Shown: piece after piece, positions 1 to 9,009 of the stretch
Layout of the letters: each line of letters begins with the position of its first letter
Position numbering within the stretch: the stretch's first letter is position 1
From: JAFGHJ01 sp964534175
GTDB lineage: Bacteria; Hydrothermota; UBA3072
NCBI GenBank assembly: GCA_964534175.1
Contig: CAZHNS010000025.1
Location: forward strand, 1-33,148
Direction: 5' to 3'
Length of the DNA stretch: 33,148 bases
Made by a program: the position numbers and the translations under genes
The notes under the pieces: generated by a model
Databases searched by the model: none
Seen by the model: only the letters and a program-made list of their open reading frames with translations
Told to the model about the DNA's origin: nothing

Positions 1-2486
1 ATGGAGCGGATTGCATTAACCCTTATTTAGCCTTTGAAACAATAAAATATTTGATTAAAGAAGGAGAAATTAATACCAGCCCGAATGATGCTATCAGTAA
101 CTATAAAAAAGCTATTAATAAAGGACTTCTAAAGATATTATCAAAAATGGGAATATCCACCCTGCAAAGCTACAGAGGAGCCCAGATATTTGAAGCACTT
201 GGATTAGGAAAAGAAGTAATCGATAAATGTTTTATGGGTACAACTTCACGTATTGGAGGTGTAGATTTATTAACTCTTGGAAAAGAGGTTCTTCTACGAC
301 ATAAAGAAGCCTTTTCCGATACTTCACCTGAAAAAAAATATCTGCCTTCAGGCGGGTTTTTCCAGTGGAAAAGAGACGGGGAATACCATCTTTGGAATCC
401 GCATAGCATTGCATATCTTCAGGATGCGACACGAAGAGGTAGCTATGAGGAATACAAAAAGTTTGCCGAAATCATCAACAATCAAACCGAAAACCCAACA
501 ACTCTGCGAAGCTTATTAAAATTTAAACCGACATTAAATCCTATCCCTATAGAAAAAGTCGAAGGGCTTTCCGAAATAGTGAAGAGATTCGCAATCGGGG
601 CAATGAGTTTTGGCTCTATAAGCAAAGAAGCCCACGAAACAATAGCAATGGCAATGAATAAACTCGGAGGTATGTCTAATACCGGTGAGGGCGGCGAGGA
701 CCCGTCACGTTTTAAAAGACTTTCAAACGGAGCTTCCTTTTCAAGTAAAGTAAAACAGGTTGCCTCGGGACGTTTTGGGGTAACAACGAACTATCTCGTT
801 CATGCTAACGAAATACAAATAAAAATGGCTCAGGGTGCAAAACCGGGAGAAGGCGGACATTTGCCTGGATACAAAGTCAGCGAGATTATAGCAAAGACTC
901 GTCATACCACACCGGGAGTAACACTTATCTCTCCCCCACCACACCATGATATTTACTCTATTGAAGACTTAAACCAGCTGATTTTTGACCTTAGAAATGT
1001 AAATCCTAAAGCAAGAATAAGCGTAAAACTCGTATCCGAAGTGGGAGTTGGTACCGTTGCTGCAGGAGTCGCAAAAGGCCATGCGGATATGATCTTAATT
1101 TCAGGTGGTGACGGAGGTACAGGAGCATCACCTTTAAGCTCTATACACCACGCAGGATTACCCTGGGAACTTGGACTTTCCGAAACACATCAAACCCTGG
1201 TTTTGAATAACTTAAGAAGCAGAGTACGCCTGCAGACCGACGGACAGATTCGAACAGGTAGAGATATTGCAATTGCCGCAATATTGGGTGCAGAAGAATA
1301 TGGCTTTGGTACTGCAGCTCTTATAGTGTTAGGATGCGTTATGCTTCGTCATTGTAATCTCGGGAATTGTTCCGTTGGTGTTGCAACTCAAAATGAAATC
1401 CTTCGGCAGAGATTTAACGGTAAAGTCGAATACCTGGTAAACTATTTTAACTTCGTTGCAGAAGAATTACGTGAAATCATGGCACATCTTGGAATAAGAA
1501 AAATCACCGAGCTGATCGGAAAAACCGAACTTCTGGAAGTAAACGAAAAAATTCTCGATTGGAAATCAAAAGACGTTGATTTCCGTAACATTCTTTATAA
1601 ACCAGAGATAAAAAATAACGTGGGAGTTTTCTACTCAAAACCGGAAAAACATGATTTGGATAATATATTGGATATTAAATTAATAGACCTCGCAAAAAAT
1701 GCAATTTTAAAGGAAGAAAAAATAAAACATGATATTGCAATAAAGAACACTAATCGAACAGTTGGAGCTCGCCTAAGCGGAGAAGTGTGTTATGTCCATG
1801 GAGAAAAGGGGCTTGCAGATGATACCATTTGTTTTAAATTTAAGGGAGTCGCAGGACAAAGCTTTGGAGCATTTCTTACAAAAGGAATAACTTTTGAATT
1901 GGAAGGATTGTCTAATGATTATGTAGGAAAGGGTATCTTCGGCGGAAAAATGATAATTTATCCCGATAAGAAAGCAACTTACCTATCGGAAGAAAATATT
2001 ATAATAGGAAACACTTCATTTTACGGAGCTATCAGCGGTGAGGCATACATAAGAGGTGTTGCGGGAGAACGATTTTGCATTAGAAACTCGGGATTAAATG
2101 CTGTTGTTGAAGGTGTGGGCGATCACGGATGTGAATACATGACCGGCGGAAGAGTTGTCATAATCGGTAAAACTGGCCGAAATTTTGCTGCGGGTATGTC
2201 CGGAGGATTAGCTTACGTTTATGATATAGACGGAGATTTTAAATCTAAATGCAATCTTGAAATGGTAAAGCTAAAAGAAATAAACGAAGACGATGCAAAA
2301 GTAATACACAATTTAATTAACAACCATTATAAATACACGGATAGTAAAAGAGCCAAAGAGATTTTGAATAATTTTGAAAGGGAGATTCAAAAATTTATCA
2401 AAGTAATTCCCTCGGAATACGAACATATATTAAAAACCGAAAGAAAAGAAAATTTGAAACAATGGGTCGATTCCATCGTCTATTAG
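1..2486 (+). CDS. gltB: Glutamate synthase large subunit, C-terminal part (5' truncated by window)
   Basis: Ferredoxin/NAD(P)H-dependent glutamate synthase large chain, which makes glutamate from 2-oxoglutarate and glutamine-derived ammonia. The reading frame is already open at base 3 (GADCINPYLAFETI, the end of the central domain), so the glutamine amidotransferase domain lies upstream of the window. Present are the FMN-binding synthase barrel (GAMSFGSISKEAHETIA near base 600; KPGEGGHLPG near 840; GGDGGTGASP near 1105), the 3Fe-4S cysteines as C-x5-C-x4-C with Cys codons at 1335, 1353 and 1368, and the C-terminal GXGXG beta-helix domain (about 1770-2230). About 827 of the usual roughly 1500 residues are visible. 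gltD follows after 14 bases, so the two subunits are co-transcribed. Identification is secure; only the 5' end is unseen. Confidence 0.97.
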   Translation, partial: GADCINPYLAFETIKYLIKEGEINTSPNDAISNYKKAINKGLLKILSKMGISTLQSYRGAQIFEALGLGKEVIDKCFMGTTSRIGGVDLLTLGKEVLLRHKEAFSDTSPEKKYLPSGGFFQWKRDGEYHLWNPHSIAYLQDATRRGSYEEYKKFAEIINNQTENPTTLRSLLKFKPTLNPIPIEKVEGLSEIVKRFAIGAMSFGSISKEAHETIAMAMNKLGGMSNTGEGGEDPSRFKRLSNGASFSSKVKQVASGRFGVTTNYLVHANEIQIKMAQGAKPGEGGHLPGYKVSEIIAKTRHTTPGVTLISPPPHHDIYSIEDLNQLIFDLRNVNPKARISVKLVSEVGVGTVAAGVAKGHADMILISGGDGGTGASPLSSIHHAGLPWELGLSETHQTLVLNNLRSRVRLQTDGQIRTGRDIAIAAILGAEEYGFGTAALIVLGCVMLRHCNLGNCSVGVATQNEILRQRFNGKVEYLVNYFNFVAEELREIMAHLGIRKITELIGKTELLEVNEKILDWKSKDVDFRNILYKPEIKNNVGVFYSKPEKHDLDNILDIKLIDLAKNAILKEEKIKHDIAIKNTNRTVGARLSGEVCYVHGEKGLADDTICFKFKGVAGQSFGAFLTKGITFELEGLSNDYVGKGIFGGKMIIYPDKKATYLSEENIIIGNTSFYGAISGEAYIRGVAGERFCIRNSGLNAVVEGVGDHGCEYMTGGRVVIIGKTGRNFAAGMSGGLAYVYDIDGDFKSKCNLEMVKLKEINEDDAKVIHNLINNHYKYTDSKRAKEILNNFEREIQKFIKVIPSEYEHILKTERKENLKQWVDSIVY

Positions 2487-2500
2487 ATTAGGAAGAAAAA

Positions 2501-3946
2501 ATGGGAAAAGTAAACGGATTTATAGAAATAAAAAGAGAAAATTCGGAACCAAGACCGACGGAAGAAAGGATAAAAGATTACAAAGATGTAACTATTCCTA
2601 GAACTGATGACAAATCTCAGGAACAAGCTTCACGCTGTATGGATTGCGGAACTCCATTTTGCCACTGGGGTTGCCCCATAGGAAATTATATTCCTGAATG
2701 GAATGATTTTATGTTCAACAATCAATGGGAAAAAGCCTACGAACTACTTTCAGCAACAAACAATTTCCCGGAAATTACAGGAAGAATATGTCCTGCGCCA
2801 TGCGAACACTCCTGTGTTCTATCTATAAACGATGATGCAATAACAATAAGGGAAAACGAACTCGCTATAATCGAACACGCATTCAAATTAGGATTCATAG
2901 AAGCTAACTTAAAGATAAAAAGAACGGGAAAAAAGATTGCGGTGGTTGGATCCGGGCCTGCGGGACTTGCAGCTGCCAACCAGTTGAATAAAGCAGGCCA
3001 CAGTATAACAGTTCTTGAAAGAGATAAAAAAATCGGCGGAATACTCAGATACGGAATTCCAGACTTCAAATTAGAAAAAAACATTCTTGATCGTAGATTA
3101 AAAATATTGAAAAAAGAAGGAATAGAATTCAAACCGGATACATTTGTTGGTGTAGATATTACTGCTAAAGAGTTACTAAAAAGTTTTGACGCAGTTTGTC
3201 TTGCATGTGGATCCAGAGTCCCAAGAGACTTAAAAATACCGGGCAGAGAACTAAAAGGCATACATTTCGCGATGGATTTCTTAACGCAATCCAATAAACG
3301 TGTATGGGGTGAAAAAATCCCTGAAGGTGAGCTAATCAATGCAAAAGACAAAGAAGTTATTATAATCGGCGGAGGTGACACAGGAGCAGATTGTGTAGGT
3401 GTTGCAAAAAGACAGGGCGCAAAATGTATAACTCAGATAGAAATCCTCACAAAACCACCTGAATGCAGAACGCCCGCCGAGCCCTGGCCTTACTATCCTT
3501 CATTATTAAAAAATTCAAGCAGTCATGAAGAGGGTTGTGAGCGTCACTGGTCGATTTTGACAAAAAAAATTATCGGAAAAGGCGGAAAAGTCCAAAAATT
3601 ACAATGTGCTAAAGTCGAATTCTCAGAAAGCGATGATAAAAGTTGCCCAGTTATGAAAGAAATACCCGGAAGTGAATTCGAAATTAAGGCCGATCTAGTA
3701 ATACTTGCAGTGGGGTTTTTACATCCCGAACACAAAGGACTGGTGGAAGATTTAAATCTTGAAAAAGACGAGCGCGGGAATGTAAAAACCGACGAAAAAT
3801 TTATGACATCAGAAAAGGGTGTATTCTCGGCAGGTGATATGCATAGAGGACAATCACTAATAGTATGGGCTATATCGGAAGGCAGAAGAGCAGCACACCA
3901 TATAGATAAGTTTTTAATGGGTAAATCAAATCTACCTGTTTTATAA
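2501..3946 (+). CDS. gltD: Glutamate synthase small subunit
   Basis: NADPH-oxidising small subunit of glutamate synthase, passing electrons through FAD and Fe-S clusters to GltB. 481 residues, normal length. The N-terminal Fe-S domain has two cysteine groups (C46, C49, C54, C58 and C97, C101, C105). The FAD dinucleotide fold is GSGPAG at residues 150-155, and the NADPH fold is GGGDTG at 290-295. The C-terminal FAD motif includes GVFSAGDMHRGQSLIVWAI. The ATG at 2501 is preceded by AGGAAG about six bases upstream. It sits between gltB (14-base gap) and purF (20-base gap) on the same strand, which supports one nitrogen-assimilation operon. Related FAD subunits occur in other enzymes, such as dihydropyrimidine dehydrogenase, but the adjacency to gltB settles the role. 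Confidence 0.96.
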   Translation: MGKVNGFIEIKRENSEPRPTEERIKDYKDVTIPRTDDKSQEQASRCMDCGTPFCHWGCPIGNYIPEWNDFMFNNQWEKAYELLSATNNFPEITGRICPAPCEHSCVLSINDDAITIRENELAIIEHAFKLGFIEANLKIKRTGKKIAVVGSGPAGLAAANQLNKAGHSITVLERDKKIGGILRYGIPDFKLEKNILDRRLKILKKEGIEFKPDTFVGVDITAKELLKSFDAVCLACGSRVPRDLKIPGRELKGIHFAMDFLTQSNKRVWGEKIPEGELINAKDKEVIIIGGGDTGADCVGVAKRQGAKCITQIEILTKPPECRTPAEPWPYYPSLLKNSSSHEEGCERHWSILTKKIIGKGGKVQKLQCAKVEFSESDDKSCPVMKEIPGSEFEIKADLVILAVGFLHPEHKGLVEDLNLEKDERGNVKTDEKFMTSEKGVFSAGDMHRGQSLIVWAISEGRRAAHHIDKFLMGKSNLPVL

Positions 3947-3966
3947 AAAAGGGAGTAATTTATTAA

Positions 3967-5394
3967 ATGTGCGGCATAGTAGGAGTAATCAGCGATAAAG
4001 AAGTTGTCGGTAGCATCTACGATTCACTACTTATAATACAACATAGGGGCCAGGACGCTGCAGGTATAGTAACTTACTCGGATAGATTCAACATTAAAAA
4101 GGGAGAAGGTTTAGTAAGGGATGCTTTCCAGGAAAAAAATCTCAATCTCCTGAAAGGTAATATAGGCATCGGTCACGTTAGATATCCGACACTCGGTGGA
4201 ATGGGTGTAGAAAACGCCCAACCTTTCATTTCTACTACACCTTATGGTGTGGCTCTTGCTTTTAATGGCAACATAATTAATTTTGACTCCTTAAAAGAAA
4301 AACTAGAAAAGGATAGCAGAAGAATAATCATCTCAACTTCGGACGCCGAACTCCTTTTAAACCTGCTTTCAGCAGAAATGGAAAAGAAACCAGCTTTTTC
4401 TGCCGATTTTCTTTTTGAAGCGGTAAAGGGGCTTTTTGAAAAGGTAAAGGGAAGTTACTCAGTAGTTGCCCTGATTAAAGATAAGGGAATTCTTGCTTTC
4501 AGAGATCCTTACGGCATCAAACCCTTAATATTCGGACAAAAGGACAATAGTTTTTGTGTGGTTTCGGAAAGCGTTGTTCTCGATACATTAGGATATAAAA
4601 CCCTGCGTGATGTACGGCCAGGCGAAGCTGCATTTTTTAGTACCAAAGGTAAATTATATACAAAGAAAATCTCTGAAGAAAAACACTGTCCCTGCATTTT
4701 CGAATATGTATATTTTGCCAGGCCCGACTCGACCATAGACGGAATATCGGTATATGAGGCAAGACTTAATCTCGGCAAAAACCTTGCAAAAGAAATAAGA
4801 AAAAAAGGAATCGATATTGATATAGTAGTGCCCGTACCTGACACATCAAGACCTGTCGCCATTTCCCTGGCAGAGGAACTAAATGTAAAGTACAGAGAAG
4901 GATTGATGAAAAATCGATATATCGGAAGAACTTTCATAATGCCCCATCAGAGTAAAAGAGAAGAATTGATTCGAATAAAACTCTCACCCGTAAAGGAAAT
5001 TATGAAAGGCAAAAAAGTACTTCTTGTAGACGATTCAATCGTAAGAGGAACCACGTCAAAAAAAATAGTACAATTAATCAGAGATGCAGGCGCAAAAGAA
5101 GTTCATTTCGCTTCTTCGAGTCCGCCACTCAAATTTCCCTGTTACTACGGAATCGATATGCAAACAAAAGGAGAGTTTATTGCCTGCAAAAGAGCTTTAG
5201 AGGAAATAACGGAAATCATTGGGGTTGATTCTCTTACCTATCAATCAATAAAGGGGCTTATAGACGCTGTTTCAATTAGTAAGGTCAATAATTTTTGCGC
5301 TGCTTGTTTCACAGGAGAGTATCCGATTCAAGCTAACGAAGAAGAAATCGCGCGTATCGAAGCAGCCCGTGGATGCAAAAATATTCAAGAATAG
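3967..5394 (+). CDS. purF: Amidophosphoribosyltransferase (glutamine PRPP amidotransferase)
   Basis: First committed enzyme of purine synthesis: PRPP plus glutamine gives phosphoribosylamine. 475 residues. The N-terminal Ntn glutaminase domain begins MCGIVGV, so Cys2 is the nucleophile after Met removal; there is no Bacillus-type propeptide. HRGQDAAGI follows at about residue 27. The phosphoribosyltransferase domain has the PRPP loop VLLVDDSIVRGTT at 351-363. C243, C392, C444 and C447 match the four ligands of the 4Fe-4S-containing (Bacillus-type) subfamily. GGGAG lies 12 bases before the ATG. Likely the last gene of the gltB-gltD-purF operon, because the next gene is convergent. Glutamine use links it functionally to the glutamate synthase genes. 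Confidence 0.96.
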   Translation: MCGIVGVISDKEVVGSIYDSLLIIQHRGQDAAGIVTYSDRFNIKKGEGLVRDAFQEKNLNLLKGNIGIGHVRYPTLGGMGVENAQPFISTTPYGVALAFNGNIINFDSLKEKLEKDSRRIIISTSDAELLLNLLSAEMEKKPAFSADFLFEAVKGLFEKVKGSYSVVALIKDKGILAFRDPYGIKPLIFGQKDNSFCVVSESVVLDTLGYKTLRDVRPGEAAFFSTKGKLYTKKISEEKHCPCIFEYVYFARPDSTIDGISVYEARLNLGKNLAKEIRKKGIDIDIVVPVPDTSRPVAISLAEELNVKYREGLMKNRYIGRTFIMPHQSKREELIRIKLSPVKEIMKGKKVLLVDDSIVRGTTSKKIVQLIRDAGAKEVHFASSSPPLKFPCYYGIDMQTKGEFIACKRALEEITEIIGVDSLTYQSIKGLIDAVSISKVNNFCAACFTGEYPIQANEEEIARIEAARGCKNIQE

Positions 5395-5460
5395 AAACCA
5401 CGAAACACACTAAACACACGAAATTTTTTGTTATTTTTTCAATTCAAAATTCTTAATTCT
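5395..5460. repeat. Two-part intergenic repeat, left copy
   Basis: Short gap between convergent genes. Bases 5395-5423 are a CAC-rich module (AACCACGAAACACAC and a second CACACGAAA). After a T-rich spacer comes a 20-mer at 5441-5460 that matches 6841-6860 in 19 of 20 positions in the same orientation. The TAA stop of the secreted-protein gene (5453-5455 on the - strand) lies inside this 20-mer. The T-rich stretch could help terminate purF transcription, but I see no stable hairpin. Confidence 0.6.
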
Positions 5461-6721
5461 CTAAAATGATTGTTTTTTTCGAGATTTGTCCGGAAGAATG
5501 GGTCAATAAAAGCAGATAAACACCTGATTTTATTCCATTTGTTTGCCAGGAATAAAAATGATTCCCTTTACTAAAACTTCCTTCTAAAACAGTCGATACC
5601 TTCCTACCCGTGATATCTACAAGTTTAATATTAACGGGACCATCACCAGGCAAATAAAAATCAAAGTTTGCTTCTCCTAAAACAATGCTTCTATCGATAT
5701 GTAATCTTATTTCTTCTTCAAAATCACCACCTTCCTCAACACCACTTCCTCCATTCCACCCGGCAAGGCAGGCAAACAAATGCCAGGCAGCATAGGCTTT
5801 TAAATTGGCATTCAACGGCCAGGTATGCATAGGGCGGCAATTATACCAATCTACACCCTCTGTGTGAGAACCCTGCCATGCTAAGGCCCAGTTTGAATCG
5901 GGAAGGATCGGGAACTCTCTATCCTGAGTAGGAGCAAGTAAACTATCAAAATATTGGGTTTCACCATCGCCATTTGCATCAAATGAGCATCCGTCCGTCG
6001 GATGTAATTCCCTGTAACATCGACCACCTGGGTCATAAGCCTCAATATCGGCAAAATCGTAAAGAATTTTATCACCGCGGGTACAAAAAGCTCTTATAGT
6101 ATCATTGTTTTCCCTTAAGCGACTCCAGGGATCGTCCCTATCCAGATGACCGGTCATATAAACGAATTGCACTTCCGGATAGTCTATTTCAAGTTGATTC
6201 ATATTTGCAAGATAGCAATTTAAAATTGTATCAAGAGGTACCCCTGAAACCTGACCACACCACGACCACATAATTACATTAGCAACTCCATTGTAATCAG
6301 GAGTACCTGTAGCATAATGTTCTAACTCCGAGCCGTCTCCTGAACCGCAGTTCCACCCCAGATAACGTCTTGTAGACCATAGCCATGCAGTATAATGAGC
6401 GCTCGTACCCCACCTTCCTAAATCCTCTGCCCCACCACTATCATAAGAAAACTGCAAGTCGACAGTAAGAACAGAATCATAATTATTATCATCATAAATG
6501 TAAATTCCATTACCACCAATAAAAGCATCAAGACTATCCATCCCAGCGACCAGCTGATGCCCGTGAGAGGTATGTTTATAACCTATAAGAAGTTTCGTCT
6601 TTGCCGAATCTATCCAGTTAAGAGGAATATCGCCTAAGTTCCTGCAGGTATGATCAATAATAATAGCCCCATTAAGACAAAACGCAGACAATATAAAAAA
6701 TAATAATGCAAAACGTTTCAT
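5453..6721 (-). CDS. Secreted protein of unknown function with type-IX-like C-terminal tail
   Basis: I do not recognise the main domain. 422 residues. The N-terminus is a signal peptide (KR then the hydrophobic stretch FALLFFILSAFCLNG); the Cys does not sit in a good lipobox. The central region (about 25-340) is rich in Trp, Tyr, His and Asp, with GYKHTSHGHQLVAGM near the start and FVYMTGHLDRDDPWSRL later. This loosely resembles SGNH-hydrolase-like layouts, but no catalytic set can be assigned. The last ~75 residues form a beta-sandwich tail (VNIKLVDITGRKV, then GIKSGVYLLLL and SKKTIILEN), typical of Por-secretion or FlgD-like C-terminal domains in FCB-group and WOR-3 bacteria. It has its own promoter with a leaderless geometry, sits between direct repeats, and opposes purF. 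Extracellular location is inferred. Confidence 0.8.
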   Translation of the reverse strand: MKRFALLFFILSAFCLNGAIIIDHTCRNLGDIPLNWIDSAKTKLLIGYKHTSHGHQLVAGMDSLDAFIGGNGIYIYDDNNYDSVLTVDLQFSYDSGGAEDLGRWGTSAHYTAWLWSTRRYLGWNCGSGDGSELEHYATGTPDYNGVANVIMWSWCGQVSGVPLDTILNCYLANMNQLEIDYPEVQFVYMTGHLDRDDPWSRLRENNDTIRAFCTRGDKILYDFADIEAYDPGGRCYRELHPTDGCSFDANGDGETQYFDSLLAPTQDREFPILPDSNWALAWQGSHTEGVDWYNCRPMHTWPLNANLKAYAAWHLFACLAGWNGGSGVEEGGDFEEEIRLHIDRSIVLGEANFDFYLPGDGPVNIKLVDITGRKVSTVLEGSFSKGNHFYSWQTNGIKSGVYLLLLTHSSGQISKKTIILEN

Positions 6722-6756
6722 AATATAATTTTACAAGATTTCTCCTACTTTGTCAA
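6719..6756 (-). promoter_or_regulatory. Sigma70-type promoter of the secreted-protein gene, leaderless geometry
   Basis: Read on the - strand: TTGACA (6756-6751), a 17-base spacer, TAAAAT (6733-6728), six bases (TATATT), then the ATG at 6721. The expected transcription start falls at or next to the A of the ATG, so the mRNA would be leaderless. An AGGAG occurs in the spacer (between -35 and -10), so it would not be in the transcript. The same -10 to ATG distance occurs at the leader ORF upstream of hisG. Confidence 0.75.
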
Positions 6757-6784
6757 GAAGAATGCTCCACACACCCCAATTTTT

Positions 6785-6860
6785 AACCACAGAGCACACA
6801 GAGGAACACAGAGGATTTATTGTTTTAATTCAAAATTAATAATTCAGAATTCTTAATTCT
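6785..6860. repeat. Two-part intergenic repeat, right copy
   Basis: Bases 6785-6814 contain three CACAGAG/CACACAG units (AACCACAGAG, CACACAGAGG, AACACAGAGG). AATTCAAAATT at 6827-6837 and a 20-mer at 6841-6860 follow; the 20-mer differs by one base from 5441-5460. Beyond it, 6861-6907 holds low-complexity CTACTC/CTACTT units. Together with 5395-5460 it flanks the secreted-protein gene as direct repeats. No gene is visible in 6757-6907. Confidence 0.7.
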
Positions 6861-6907
6861 TGACTCAAGACTACTCTAACTACTCTCTACTCACTACTTG
6901 CTACTAT

Positions 6908-8002
6908 TTAAAATTCAGCTTCTCTAAGATTATATTCCTTACTTCCAAGCCCTATATCTTCGGCTTTCGAGAAAAACTCATTCATATCTAAATCTATATC
7001 GAGAAGAGCCTTTACTTTATCTTTTGTTGCGAGTTCTATTTTCTTCCACTTAACTCCCGCAAGCGGTTCTGCTTTGTTCACTAAATCCGCCGAAGCCGCA
7101 TCGATTGAAACGATATCTTTAGATAGTAGAAATCCGATATCTTCGACTACAAAATCCTTAGTATACCCATAACAATCACAATGAGGAGTTATATCTGTCA
7201 GGACGTTTAAATAAGCGCATTTCCCTACCCTATCGATCACTGCCTTTGCATAATATAAAGTTTTCATTACGCATTCTATCGTATTAGACCACTGAAACTC
7301 AATCGCGCCATACTTACAGGCTACAACACACATACCACAACCAATACAGGTATCCCTGTCTATATGAGCGACCTCATCAACAGTAATTGCGTCACTTGGA
7401 CAGGTTGCCGAACATGCGCCGCACGCAGTACACTTGGAGGCTAAAACACCCGGTCTTATATCGGAGTGAAGAAATAATTTACCCCTGCGGGAAGCCATTC
7501 CCATACCTATATTTTTGATAGCCCCGCCATAACCAAATAATTCGTGAAACTTAAAATGAGATAAAACAAAAAGATAATCTATATCTTCGATTATTCTACC
7601 TAAATGAGCAGCCTCCTCCTTATAGTCTTTAATCTCAATATCCGTTTCATCCATACCGCGGATCCCATCACCCACCATAAAAGGAGCACCAACCGTTTCG
7701 TATGTGAACCCGTTTTTATAAGCATTCTCATGATGGTCAACCGCATTCCATCTTTTACCCCTATAAAGAGAATTACAATCAAACAAAAACACCCTCGCCC
7801 CGCGCCTCTTCAACTCATCAACTATAACTCTTACAATCTCTGGCTTAATATAAGACTTGTTTCCTAATTCCCCTACATGCAGTTTTATTCCTGCATAGTC
7901 TCCTTTCTTAACATCATCAAGATATCCGTCTGCCTTAATAAGTTCTTTTATAATCAGAGGGGCAGGCTTATCCGAAGAGCGAGAAAAAATTACATCGCTC
8001 AT
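6908..8002 (-). CDS. DUF362-family protein with two 4Fe-4S ferredoxin motifs
   Basis: 364 residues from the ATG at 8002. The N-terminal ~180 residues match the DUF362 pattern (IKLHVGELGNKSYIKPEIV, then GARVFLFDCNSLYRG and FKFHELFGYGGAIKNIGMG). A bacterial dicluster ferredoxin segment follows, with C191, C194, C197, C201 and C219, C222, C225, C229, and then a C-terminal part containing DITPHCDCYGYT. The family is widespread in anaerobes, but its exact reaction is not established; an electron-transfer or iron-sulfur role is the safe reading. A TTG 18 bases upstream (8020) would extend it by six residues into the preceding gene. The ATG leaves a one-base gap after that gene's stop and was preferred. 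It is the last gene of the - strand cluster, translated right behind the nuclease-fold gene. Confidence 0.9.
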   Translation of the reverse strand: MSDVIFSRSSDKPAPLIIKELIKADGYLDDVKKGDYAGIKLHVGELGNKSYIKPEIVRVIVDELKRRGARVFLFDCNSLYRGKRWNAVDHHENAYKNGFTYETVGAPFMVGDGIRGMDETDIEIKDYKEEAAHLGRIIEDIDYLFVLSHFKFHELFGYGGAIKNIGMGMASRRGKLFLHSDIRPGVLASKCTACGACSATCPSDAITVDEVAHIDRDTCIGCGMCVVACKYGAIEFQWSNTIECVMKTLYYAKAVIDRVGKCAYLNVLTDITPHCDCYGYTKDFVVEDIGFLLSKDIVSIDAASADLVNKAEPLAGVKWKKIELATKDKVKALLDIDLDMNEFFSKAEDIGLGSKEYNLREAEF

Positions 8003-8003
8003 A

Positions 8004-8975
8004 TTAATCTCGCATCGCAAATTCAGCCCAAAGCGGATAATGGTCCGAAATACGCCATGATAATTGGTTCTTTGTAAGACCCAGAGATTTTAAAGCCGTA
8101 CCTGTAAAATCAAAACTTCCGCCTCGCAAGTATTGCAAAGATAAAGCAGGTATTCTGTCTTCTCCTGTAAACCAGGAAATCTGGTCATAGAATTTATTTT
8201 TTTCTTGCGAACCAAAGATAGTTCGAGGAATTTTATTCATATCATCAGGAATATAGAGTCCGGTAGAAACAAACGCATCATAAAGTTTATCTCCATGTCT
8301 GTCAATATTAAAATCCCCCAGAGTGATTAAGTTGTGTCCCCAGGCATTTATATCCTTTGCCCACTCTGCCAGCCACCCGGAAATCGCTTTAAGTTCCGGT
8401 ACTCTATCTTCCGCTTTTTTTCCGTAAATTACATGCAATGTAACAAGTATAAAAGTTTTACTGCCTGAAATAAAACTTACAGCATATGGTGTCCTGGCAA
8501 ATTGCTTATCCAGATTATCCTGGGAAAATTCCGATAATTTTTCCCGCGGTACAACTAATTCGCAGGCAAGACCGGAAAGCCTCACTCTTCTTGTATCGAA
8601 AACAAACGCCAAACGCTCACCATTGCCAGGTGCCCCTTTGGTTACATCGGATAAAATAAGCCCCCAACTTGGCCCTAAAACCTTTAGCATATGCCGCAAT
8701 GCTTTAAGATTAGCTTTTGCTTCCTGTATGGCTATTACATCAAATCTGGAAACTATCTCAGCAATACATCGAAGAGCATGCAAATCCCGCTTGGGACTAT
8801 CTCCTGATTCTGCCTTCCATTTCTCAGTTAAATCTCCAAAGGCTCGAAGGTTCCATGTAGCTATTAGTAAATTTTTATCGAGCGCTTTGGAAGGTATTGT
8901 ACAATCAAGAGCTTCTCGTACGGTTTTAAGTTCTTCAACAATTCTCTGGGGTGGTACATCTGTTATTTCTGGCAT
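8004..8975 (-). CDS. Endonuclease/exonuclease/phosphatase-fold hydrolase
   Basis: 323 residues with the full series of EEP-superfamily motifs: ATWNLR with Asn42, IAIQEAK with Glu85, TLHVIYG with His181, LGDFNI with Asp221 and Asn223, YDQISW, and SDHYPLW with Asp311-His312. These are the metal-binding and catalytic residues of the DNase I-like fold, so the enzyme should be an active metal-dependent phosphodiesterase or phosphatase. The natural substrate (DNA, RNA, lipid or nucleotide) cannot be told from the sequence. No signal peptide is visible; the first ~35 residues are a helical extension. The ATG is preceded by GGAGG with a five-base gap. The next gene begins one base after its stop, so the two are coupled. 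Confidence 0.9.
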   Translation of the reverse strand: MPEITDVPPQRIVEELKTVREALDCTIPSKALDKNLLIATWNLRAFGDLTEKWKAESGDSPKRDLHALRCIAEIVSRFDVIAIQEAKANLKALRHMLKVLGPSWGLILSDVTKGAPGNGERLAFVFDTRRVRLSGLACELVVPREKLSEFSQDNLDKQFARTPYAVSFISGSKTFILVTLHVIYGKKAEDRVPELKAISGWLAEWAKDINAWGHNLITLGDFNIDRHGDKLYDAFVSTGLYIPDDMNKIPRTIFGSQEKNKFYDQISWFTGEDRIPALSLQYLRGGSFDFTGTALKSLGLTKNQLSWRISDHYPLWAEFAMRD

Positions 8976-9009
8976 CCTACCTCCATTTCAAACTAACGAG
9001 TATTCCCGA

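Noticed and set aside
2737..3381. 214-codon open frame antisense to gltD
   Set aside because: It lies wholly within a clear gltD reading frame, has no recognisable motif and has the Ser/Ile/Leu/Phe-rich composition of a reverse-strand shadow.
6861..6907. CTACTC-rich segment as a CRISPR fragment or tandem repeat array
   Set aside because: Units are short and irregular with no spacers of constant length; it is low-complexity intergenic DNA.
8004..8975. Nuclease-fold gene as a phage or mobile-element nuclease
   Set aside because: No integrase, transposase, tRNA or phage gene is near, and it is tightly coupled to a DUF362 gene in an ordinary operon.
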